DNA of 17,558 bases from DATESZ01 sp035283845 (GTDB lineage: Bacteria; Desulfobacterota; Syntrophia; Syntrophales; JACQWR01). Positions 1 to 5,993 of this stretch are shown in pieces. The notes under the pieces are model-generated. The model saw nothing but the letters and a program-made list of their open reading frames with translations, did not search any database and was not told the origin of the DNA. The stretch's first letter is position 1. Every line of letters begins with the position of its first letter. The stretch covers positions 1 through 17,558 of the forward strand of contig DATESZ010000124.1 of the NCBI GenBank assembly GCA_035283845.1, given 5' to 3'. The position numbers and the translations under genes are program-made.

Positions 1-413
1 TAATTTTCCATGTATTGTGGTTTATCCCCAATACAGATAAAGTTTTTTACCGTTTTTAAATCCGAACGAATTGAATCAATCGTATCTAAGTATTCCTGAC
101 TAACAAAAAGTACCTTGGCTTCAGAATCATTTATTTGGTAAACTAATTCCTTTTTTGCCAACCTGGAATTAAGAGGCACAATAATGCGCCCACCCTTTTC
201 TGCTACACCATATACTTCAAAATACTGATGGCAATTTTTGGATATGATGGCTACCCTATCTCCCTTCTCTATGGCCATATCAGATATGGCGTTGTTCAGC
301 CTGTTCACTCTTTCATTAAATTCTTTAAAAGTAATCCGTTTATCTTTATAGATAAAAACAGTTTTGTTCGGATAAAACTTGGCATTCCTTCTATAAAAAT
401 GACCTAAATCCAT
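1..413 (-). CDS. Acyl-CoA synthetase (AMP-forming), N-terminal part
   Basis: Reading the minus strand from ATG 413 gives 137 codons open to the window edge, so the 3' part of the gene is missing. The protein begins MDLGHFYRRNAKFYPNKT and continues with RITFKEFNERVNRL, GDRVAIISKNCHQYFEVYG and GGRIIVPLNSRL. This is the order seen at the N-terminus of long-chain acyl-CoA ligases of the ANL superfamily, which activate a carboxylate with ATP to an acyl-AMP and then transfer it to CoA. The AMP-binding P-loop and the catalytic lysine would lie outside the window, so substrate and activity cannot be judged. A G-run lies 6 nt before the ATG. The gene is divergent from radA. A weak minus-strand promoter (TTGAGT, 17 nt, TATGTG with an extended TGA) could sit at 505-477. 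Family call fairly sure, substrate unknown. Confidence 0.85.
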   Translation of the reverse strand, partial: MDLGHFYRRNAKFYPNKTVFIYKDKRITFKEFNERVNRLNNAISDMAIEKGDRVAIISKNCHQYFEVYGVAEKGGRIIVPLNSRLAKKELVYQINDSEAKVLFVSQEYLDTIDSIRSDLKTVKNFICIGDKPQYMEN

Positions 414-524
414 AATAAACCCCCATCAGAAAAGCTGTTACTCCATTGCTAATTCGTCGCTTTTTTAATGTACTTGCACATATCAGGATTAAGACGATTA
501 CTCAAGATGGATTTTGCTTTCCTG

Positions 525-553
525 TTGACGGTGCAGAGAAAAAAACATATAAT
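525..553 (+). promoter_or_regulatory. Sigma70-type promoter of radA
   Basis: TTGACG at 525-530 and a perfect TATAAT at 548-553 are separated by exactly 17 nt. This is nearly the ideal housekeeping promoter. Transcription would start around 560, about 125 nt before the radA start codon, at the left end of the palindromic element. Seen directly in sequence; activity is inferred. Confidence 0.75.
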
Positions 554-557
554 TTAT

Positions 558-623
558 ATGAAAATGCCCTCTCCCTGTATCCCTCCCCCTCGACGTGGGA
601 GGGGGGGTGGGGGTGATTTTCAT
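558..623. repeat. REP-like imperfect palindrome in radA leader
   Basis: Perfect 8-nt outer arms ATGAAAAT (558-565) and ATTTTCAT (616-623) enclose C-rich then G-rich tracts that pair around a centre CTCGACGT (inner arms CCCTCCC and GGGAGGG). The whole is a 66-nt imperfect hairpin. It resembles the C-rich/G-rich 'ccctcccc...ggggaggg' palindromes dispersed in many proteobacterial genomes. It sits right at the predicted radA transcript start, so it would be a 5' stem-loop in the RNA. One window cannot show whether it is repeated elsewhere. Confidence 0.6.
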
Positions 624-684
624 CACCCGTTGTGCCCGACCCGGGCATGGGGGTTCTTTGCCGAAATGCAGGGGGTTGGTCTTG

Positions 685-2043
685 TTGACAAAAAAAAGCA
701 AAACGCAATTTTTTTGCCATAACTGCGGTCATCAATCATGGAAGTGGCTGGGCAAGTGTCCTTCATGCAGTGAGTGGAACCAGTTTGCGGAAGAGGAGAT
801 AAGCCCATCCCCCGCTGCCGGATTAGAGACTCAATTCCACGAAGATACTATTCCCATTTGTGCGATAGCAGCAGAGGAACGGGAACGGATTACTACGGGG
901 ATTGGCGAGATGTACAGGGTGTTGGGGGGAGGCCTTGTTTCCGGCTCGGCTGTCCTTGTTGGCGGCGATCCGGGGATAGGGAAATCCACCCTGCTCCTCC
1001 AGGTTTTACATGGAATAGCGGAGCGGGGACTGAAGGCGCTCTACGTGACGGGAGAGGAATCGGCAAGACAGGTAAAGCTGAGAGGAACGAGGATAGGCGC
1101 TGTATCGGCGAATCTTTTAATCATGGTGGAAATAGCCATTGACGGCATCGTGCAGCAGATCAGGGAAATAAAGCCCCAGGTGGTGGTCATTGATTCCATC
1201 CAGACCGTATATTCGTCAACGCTTTCATCGGCACCCGGGAGTGTGGGGCAGGTAAGGGAATCATCGGGCAAATTGATTCTGCTGGCAAAAAAATTGGACA
1301 TACCTTTTTTTCTCGTCGGGCACGTGACCAAGGACGGTTCCATAGCCGGTCCGAAAGTGCTGGAACACATGGTGGACACGGTGCTCTATTTTGAGGCAGA
1401 TTCCGGTCACGCCTACCGCATCATCAGAGGCATTAAAAACCGGTACGGACCGGCCAATGAAATCGGTGTCTTTGAAATGAGGGACAATGGCCTCGTCGAG
1501 GTCGCCAACCCGTCAACCTTTTTTCTGTCCGAGAGACCGGAAGGCGCCGCCGGTTCCGTGGTGGCGCCCAGCATTGAGGGCACGAGACCGATACTGATTG
1601 AAATTCAGTCCCTGGTCAGCCCTACCTATTTTGGGATGCCAAGACGAACCGCTATGGGGATTGATCATAACAGAGTATCATTGCTGATTGCCGTAATGGA
1701 CAAGATTTGCGGCCTCAGCCTCGGCAATCACGACGTCTTTCTGAATGTTGCGGGAGGAATCAGGGCTGATGAACCGGCCATAGACCTGGGAATCGTTGCT
1801 TCGCTGGCCTCCAGCTTTCATGGCCGCCCTGTGGACGCAAAGACGGTGGTCTTTGGCGAGGTCGGTCTCACCGGCGAAGTACGGGGAATCTCCAGGATGG
1901 GGGACAGGATCAAAGAGGCATCCCGCATGGGATTCACACGTTGTATCATTCCCAAGACAAACTATGCGATCGATACCGGACATGCAGGAGTGGAACTTTT
2001 AAAGGTAAGTAATATCCGTGAGTTACTGGCAAATATATTTTAG
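685..2043 (+). CDS. radA: DNA repair protein RadA (Sms)
   Basis: RadA is a RecA-like, hexameric DnaB-type motor that drives branch migration of recombination intermediates. Numbering from TTG 685 gives 452 residues, close to E. coli RadA (460). It has an N-terminal C4 zinc finger (C11, C14, C25, C28), Walker A GGDPGIGKS at 93-101, a RadA-specific KNRYG motif at 251-255 (KNRFG is usual) and a Lon-like C-terminal domain from about 270. The longest open frame starts at GTG 595, but that adds 30 residues encoded by the palindromic element and not found in the family. TTG 685 gives MTKKSKTQFFC, a typical RadA start, with AGGGGG at 670-675 nine nt upstream; TTG 682 is an alternative. Monocistronic-looking, followed 69 nt later by the NADH dehydrogenase gene. 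Identity is secure; the exact start is not. Confidence 0.95.
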   Translation: MTKKSKTQFFCHNCGHQSWKWLGKCPSCSEWNQFAEEEISPSPAAGLETQFHEDTIPICAIAAEERERITTGIGEMYRVLGGGLVSGSAVLVGGDPGIGKSTLLLQVLHGIAERGLKALYVTGEESARQVKLRGTRIGAVSANLLIMVEIAIDGIVQQIREIKPQVVVIDSIQTVYSSTLSSAPGSVGQVRESSGKLILLAKKLDIPFFLVGHVTKDGSIAGPKVLEHMVDTVLYFEADSGHAYRIIRGIKNRYGPANEIGVFEMRDNGLVEVANPSTFFLSERPEGAAGSVVAPSIEGTRPILIEIQSLVSPTYFGMPRRTAMGIDHNRVSLLIAVMDKICGLSLGNHDVFLNVAGGIRADEPAIDLGIVASLASSFHGRPVDAKTVVFGEVGLTGEVRGISRMGDRIKEASRMGFTRCIIPKTNYAIDTGHAGVELLKVSNIRELLANIF

Positions 2044-2112
2044 TCATGACGGATTCAGGTTAATAGTGTAAATTATTCTTTCTCCTGCTAAAAATTACCT
2101 CAGGGAGTGAAG

Positions 2113-3441
2113 ATGAACGGTATCAAAAAACCGAAAGTCGTCATTGTCGGTGCGGGCTTCGGCGGGCTCTGGGCCGCCCGGACGCTGGCAAAAAACCCCG
2201 TCGATGGACTTATCGTCGATAGTAACAACTACCACACTTTCCTCGCCCTCCTTTACCAGGTGGCGGCTGCCGAACTGGAACCGAGTGATATCGCCTACCC
2301 CGTACGCAGCATTCTTTGGAGCCTCCCTAACATGGACTTTGCTTTGGCCCATGCCCGGCGGATCGACTTGCAAAGCCGCGTCATAGAGACCGACGGTGAG
2401 GCGATTTCTTATGATTACCTTATACTTGCTGCGGGAAGCATATCACATTCGTTCGGCATACCGGGTGTGGAGTCCCATGCCTATTTCCTGAAAACCCTGG
2501 AAGAGGCAACCGCTCTTAAGAACCATATCATCTGCTGCTTCGAAGGAGCTGCCCGGGAGCCGGACGAGGCCAGGCGCAGCAGCTTTCTCACCTTTGTCAT
2601 CGTGGGCGGCGGCGCTACAGGAGTGGAGTACGTTGGCGCACTGAGCGAACTTATCCACGGTCCCCTTGTCCGGGACTACCGAACCATTGATTTTCGCACC
2701 GTTAGGATCATTCTGCTGGAAGCGTCGGACAGCCTGGTCGCTAATATGCCGAAGCCCGTCCGCAGCTACACGCTTGAACGGCTCAAGAAGATGGGGGTTG
2801 ATGTGCGATTCGGCGCAAAGGTGATGGAAGTGACAACGGATGCGGTAGTCCTGAGCGGCTCGGATAAAATTTCTGCCCGGACCGTCGTGTGGACCGCCGG
2901 AGTACGGGGTAAAGAGATAGCCGGCCTGTCCGGTCTTCCCGTGGAGCGGGACGGACGCGTTCCCGTCTTGCCGACGCTGCAAGCGCCCGGCTACCAGGAA
3001 ATATACGTGGTCGGAGATATGGCTTTCATCAGAGAGAATGGTCGCGCGCTGCCTATGGTTGCCCAGGTGGCTATCCAATCCGCCATTGCCGCCGCGCAAA
3101 ACATCCTGCGACAAATCAAGGGGCAGACGCCGCGGCCTTTCCGGTACCGCAATCATGGTTCGATGATCACCATTGGCCGCAACGCCGCCGGGGTGGCCAT
3201 TGGTTCACGGTCTTACACCGGTTTTTTTGCCTGGATCCTCTGGCTCGTCATTCACCTGTTCAACCTCATCGGATTCCGCAACCGGGTAATGGTTCTCATC
3301 AACTGGGCATGGGATTATCTGCTTTACGAACGGGCCGCCCGCTTCGTCTTTCCCCCGGAGATGCCACTCTTTTCCAAATCTTCCTCCTCTGCCTGCGGCT
3401 CCGGACCCAACCAGGAGCGTCATCCGCAAGTCCCGCCTTGA
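2113..3441 (+). CDS. ndh: Type II NADH dehydrogenase (NDH-2)
   Basis: A membrane-associated, single-subunit, non-proton-pumping flavoenzyme that passes electrons from NADH to quinone. 442 residues from ATG 2113. The N-terminal FAD dinucleotide fold is GAGFGG at 13-18. Next comes the NDH-2 signature NYHTFLALLYQVAAAELEPSD at about 39-58. A second Rossmann motif for NADH, IVGGGATGVEY, lies near 163-173, and the FAD-contact VVGDMA is near 300. The C-terminal amphipathic/hydrophobic segment FFAWILWLVIHLFNLIGF (about 371-388) is the usual membrane anchor. ATG 2113 is preferred over GTG 2107 because AGGGAG at 2102-2107 is well spaced only for the ATG. No clear promoter was seen in the 69-nt gap after radA, so readthrough from radA is possible. 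It is convergent with the pncAB operon. The last 25 residues are low-complexity and poorly conserved. NDH-2 can also act as a sulfide:quinone relative, but the NADH motif argues for NDH-2. Confidence 0.9.
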   Translation: MNGIKKPKVVIVGAGFGGLWAARTLAKNPVDGLIVDSNNYHTFLALLYQVAAAELEPSDIAYPVRSILWSLPNMDFALAHARRIDLQSRVIETDGEAISYDYLILAAGSISHSFGIPGVESHAYFLKTLEEATALKNHIICCFEGAAREPDEARRSSFLTFVIVGGGATGVEYVGALSELIHGPLVRDYRTIDFRTVRIILLEASDSLVANMPKPVRSYTLERLKKMGVDVRFGAKVMEVTTDAVVLSGSDKISARTVVWTAGVRGKEIAGLSGLPVERDGRVPVLPTLQAPGYQEIYVVGDMAFIRENGRALPMVAQVAIQSAIAAAQNILRQIKGQTPRPFRYRNHGSMITIGRNAAGVAIGSRSYTGFFAWILWLVIHLFNLIGFRNRVMVLINWAWDYLLYERAARFVFPPEMPLFSKSSSSACGSGPNQERHPQVPP

Positions 3442-3591
3442 GGCGCTCCCTGCATATCCAAGAGACCGGCTGAGGCGACTTCCACTTCCCCCCTGCCGCG
3501 GCTTTTCAGCAGGCCTTTAAGTAAGAGGCATGACCGCGTGCATGCGGTATCATTCGCCATATGTTCGAATAGATACGGGCTGCCGGCCACA

Positions 3592-4932
3592 CTATAAAAT
3601 TGACTTGTCGGTTTCGTCAGCGAGATCTTCCAGGGCAGGCGAGATAATGACGGGGTAACTCACGCTTCCTTTCAGTTTGTGGAAATCTTTGGGCAAGCAG
3701 CCCAGTTCCTTTGCCGCATAGGCCCGTGCTTCGGAAAGTGAGGGTGAAGGGTTGATGCGCTTTCCATGTTGCATGACCTGTTTGATCAAGGCCTTTCCTT
3801 CACACGTTGTATCTTCGAGTGTCAGGATGTCTTCCCTGATATATCCATCTTCGTCATAACGCCGATATACCTGTTTTCTGCCGGGCCAGGTTGCCTTGCC
3901 TTCAGATCGTTTACGCCGGGGGCGTCCGGCGTATTCCTGGAGTTTATAGGCGCAATCAAGGTAGGGCGCATCGGCCGAGGTATCCATATTGGTGCCGATA
4001 CCAAAGCCATCAATGGGTGCCTTGATAGCCATGAGTTCTTGCAGGACATATTCATCAAGATTACCACTGACAAAGATGCCAACCTCTTTTAAGTTACCGT
4101 GATCGAGGATTTGTCTCACTTTTTTTGCATGGCTTGCCAGATCTCCACTGTCGAGCCGTACTGCCTTGATTGTAATGCCCTGTTCTTTCAGGCGGGGTGC
4201 GAGTGTGACGACCTTTTCTGCAGCGGACTCTGTGTCATAGGTGTCAATGAGTAATACAACATTATCGGGTTGTGCCTGCGAGAAATGCTCAAAGGCGGAC
4301 ATCTCATTATCATGACTTTGAACAAACGAATGGGCCATGGTGCCATAGATCGGTATCCCGAACAGCGGTGCGGCAAGTGTCGTGGCCGTGCCTGAAAAGC
4401 CAGTAAGATAACTGGCGCGCGCAGCGAGCAAACCTGCCTCGGAACCATGGGCGCGCCGCAATCCAAAATCCACCAGCAGTTTTCCCGGCGCCATCAATAC
4501 GCAACGCGCCGCCTTGGAGGCGATCAGGGTCTGGAAATGAAGGATATTGATCAGGCGCGATTCCACCAATTGCGCCTGGGGCAGCGGGGCGGTAACGCAC
4601 AATATGGGTTCATCAGGGAAAAATATTGTGCCCTCCGATATTGCATGTACGTCGCCTGTGAAGCGTAATTGCCCCAGGTAATCGACGAATGGCTTGCTGA
4701 AACGGCCACACTTCTTTAACCAGTCGAGTTCTTCTTCGGTGAAGCGAAGGGTTTCCAGATAGACCAGTGCCTGTTCCAGGCCCGCAGCCATCAGGAAATT
4801 GCGGCTGCCAGGCAGACGTCGCACAAAGAATTCAAATACGGCCGTTTTCTCCATGCCTTGATAGAAATAGCCCTGCAACATGGTGAGTTGATATAGGTCA
4901 GTCAGTAATACACTGTTTGCGGGATTTATCAT
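3592..4932 (-). CDS. pncB: Nicotinate phosphoribosyltransferase
   Basis: Converts nicotinate and PRPP, with ATP, to nicotinate mononucleotide, the second step of nicotinamide salvage (Preiss-Handler pathway). 446 residues. The N-terminus (LLTDLYQLTMLQGYF, 9-23) is typical of the family. GTMAHS at 197-202 carries the catalytic, autophosphorylated histidine (H201). LIDTYDT (228-234), RLDSGDL (259-265) and GFGIGTN (309-315) form the phosphoribosyl-binding barrel strands. All key motifs are intact. The ATG overlaps the TGA of pncA in ATGA (4929-4932), and no good Shine-Dalgarno sequence precedes it, so translation is probably coupled to pncA. The next gene downstream is convergent ndh, with 150 nt between. 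Confidence 0.95.
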   Translation of the reverse strand: MINPANSVLLTDLYQLTMLQGYFYQGMEKTAVFEFFVRRLPGSRNFLMAAGLEQALVYLETLRFTEEELDWLKKCGRFSKPFVDYLGQLRFTGDVHAISEGTIFFPDEPILCVTAPLPQAQLVESRLINILHFQTLIASKAARCVLMAPGKLLVDFGLRRAHGSEAGLLAARASYLTGFSGTATTLAAPLFGIPIYGTMAHSFVQSHDNEMSAFEHFSQAQPDNVVLLIDTYDTESAAEKVVTLAPRLKEQGITIKAVRLDSGDLASHAKKVRQILDHGNLKEVGIFVSGNLDEYVLQELMAIKAPIDGFGIGTNMDTSADAPYLDCAYKLQEYAGRPRRKRSEGKATWPGRKQVYRRYDEDGYIREDILTLEDTTCEGKALIKQVMQHGKRINPSPSLSEARAYAAKELGCLPKDFHKLKGSVSYPVIISPALEDLADETDKSIL

Positions 4933-5528
4933 GAGACCGTGTTATGAGTGACGGGAATTGCCCCCAGTCTCTTCATTTCCTGTTCTGCCTTTTGACCATC
5001 GTCGGCATGGACATTGACGGCGCGAATGATGTTCCGCAGCAGGAAAACGGTATATTGGCGGCTAAGCGCGTCTTTTACAGTATTAAGTACACAGTAGTCC
5101 GTGGCCAGGCCACCGATAAACAATCTTCTGATCCCTCGTTTTCGCAATTGCTGGTCGAGCCTGGTTCCTTCAAAGCCTGAATAGGCATCTCTGTCAGCAG
5201 CCGTGGCCTTTGAAATAATTGCTGTTCCGGGCGGCAGGTTCAGCCGTGCCGCAAATTCCGCGCCCGATGTCCCGGCGACACAATGTGGCGGCCATATCCC
5301 CCCCTGTTCCCTGAATGAACAATGATCCGCCGGATGCCAGTCACGTGTGGCATAGATTGGCAATCCCTTTGCGAGAAAAGATTCCATATAGTGATTGAGT
5401 GGTGCAATAACGGCGCTTCCCTCCGGGACAGCAAGACTGCCACCGGGCAGAAAATCGTTTTGTACATCGACGATGATCAATGCATCGCCTGTTTCCAGTT
5501 TTAGTGGTTGCGTCTTTGTCGAAACCAT
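4929..5528 (-). CDS. pncA: Nicotinamidase
   Basis: Hydrolyses nicotinamide to nicotinate and ammonia, feeding PncB. 199 residues, close to the family norm (about 210). The isochorismatase-fold catalytic triad is complete: D21 (in VDVQNDF), K107 (ISKAT) and C146 (ATDYCV). The metal site DWHPADH supplies D63, H65 and H69. It is first in the pncA-pncB operon (4-nt overlap). No strong Shine-Dalgarno sequence is visible before ATG 5528, but this start fits the family length and the domain begins only about 15 residues in. A near-consensus promoter overlapped by a palindrome lies about 70-100 nt upstream. Confidence 0.95.
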   Translation of the reverse strand: MVSTKTQPLKLETGDALIIVDVQNDFLPGGSLAVPEGSAVIAPLNHYMESFLAKGLPIYATRDWHPADHCSFREQGGIWPPHCVAGTSGAEFAARLNLPPGTAIISKATAADRDAYSGFEGTRLDQQLRKRGIRRLFIGGLATDYCVLNTVKDALSRQYTVFLLRNIIRAVNVHADDGQKAEQEMKRLGAIPVTHNTVS

Positions 5529-5540
5529 AATCAGTGGCCG

Positions 5541-5558
5541 TTTTTCAACAGCCTGCTA
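5541..5558. repeat. IS-terminus-like motif TTTTTCAACAGCCTGCTA
   Basis: This 18-mer, within the pncA leader, resembles motifs I associate with terminal repeats and with debris left by several insertion-sequence families in proteobacteria. No matching inverted copy was seen nearby, and it does not match known IS91 end structure. It is a weak hint of past mobile-element activity. Confidence 0.25.
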
Positions 5559-5585
5559 TCCTTTGATTTTTTGATAAGAATTTGC

Positions 5586-5603
5586 TACTTGATAGGCCAA
5601 GTA
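5586..5603. promoter_or_regulatory. Palindrome over pncA promoter start, candidate operator
   Basis: TACTTG (5586-5591) and CAAGTA (5598-5603) are perfect 6-nt inverted arms around a 6-nt centre. On the minus strand the palindrome overlaps the -10 box and the predicted start of the pncA transcript, an ideal position for a repressor. The regulator is not in the window and I cannot match the site to a known NAD-responsive factor. Confidence 0.4.
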
Positions 5604-5628
5604 TATGAAAATGACGCTTGTGTGTCAA
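5600..5628 (-). promoter_or_regulatory. Sigma70-type promoter of pncAB
   Basis: On the minus strand, a perfect TTGACA (5628-5623) and TATACT (5605-5600) are separated by exactly 17 nt. Transcription would begin near 5593, giving a leader of about 65 nt before the pncA ATG. It lies just beyond the 3' end of the transposase remnant. Confidence 0.75.
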
Positions 5629-5635
5629 GAAAAAA

Positions 5636-5934
5636 TTACCACAATATAGGTATCCCAGGGATAATCCTGGTTTCGATTTTTGCCCGGTAAATAACCATCG
5701 TGAACAACTTGCGCCTGAAGATGGCTTCCAGCTTTTTCAGTTCAAAAGGACCTTCTGGAGATAGGGACGATAGAATCCGTACTGACGTTCAAACTGTTCC
5801 TCGTAGACTTGAACAAAGGTTTCAAAATGATCCCCCGCACAACGGTAATAAAACGGGAATTCTATCGACAAGATGAGGGGAATTGCCCGGGCTTCCCAAG
5901 CGTCACCGCCCTGAGTATTGCAAAAAATATTTCG
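5636..5934 (-). pseudogene. Internally deleted IS91-like transposase remnant
   Basis: Two minus-strand pieces in different frames join into a recognisable but gutted transposase. Piece one (open from 5934 to a TGA at 5739-5737) contains FYYRCAGDHFETFVQVYEEQ, then FERQYGFYRPYLQKV. This resembles the N-terminus of IS91-type (Y2, zinc-binding) transposases, before the zinc-ribbon segment. Piece two (5758-5636) reads PEGPFELKKLEAIFRRKLF then TMVIYRAKI. This resembles the 'GPF.lkkLe.lFr.k...ml...gki' segment near the C-terminus of the same family. The zinc-finger and catalytic tyrosine core between them is missing, and the frame changes at the junction (about 5745-5760). No intact start was found. 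The family call is from memory of the family's sequence style, not from a search. Confidence 0.6.
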
Positions 5935-5946
5935 TTATGATATAAG
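5918..5946 (+). promoter_or_regulatory. Extended -10 promoter of the TPR-cyclase gene
   Basis: TTGCAA (5918-5923), a 17-nt spacer and TATAAG (5941-5946) preceded by TGA form an extended -10 promoter, with start near 5953. The -35 lies within the dead transposase's open frame, so the gene may use a promoter formed at the edge of the element. Inferred. Confidence 0.45.
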
Positions 5947-5972
5947 ATACAGCCGCCAGCCGCTTATATCAT
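5937..5972. promoter_or_regulatory. Perfect 10-bp inverted repeat at cyclase promoter
   Basis: ATGATATAAG (5937-5946) and CTTATATCAT (5963-5972) are perfect complements separated by 16 nt. The left arm contains the extended -10 of the cyclase promoter, and the right arm lies about 10 nt before the GGGAG ribosome-binding site. It may be an operator, an RNA hairpin, or a hairpin of the transposon end, since the remnant's N-terminal side points this way. Confidence 0.55.
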
Positions 5973-5993
5973 GTGGGATAGGGAGTAGGAAAC

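Noticed and set aside
2443..3156. Minus-strand 237-codon open frame opposite ndh
   Set aside because: Shadow frame; the plus strand carries unmistakable NDH-2 motifs throughout.
3492..3548. Hairpins CCTGC-12-GCAGG (3492-3513) and ACCGC-6-GCGGT (3533-3548) between ndh and pncB, as terminators
   Set aside because: Stems are only 5 bp and neither is followed by a convincing T run; no confident terminator can be called here.
5963..5991. Mirror-image minus-strand promoter from the right arm of the inverted repeat
   Set aside because: The arm gives a TATAAG -10, but the matching -35 (TTCCTA) is poor; it would only serve the dead transposase.
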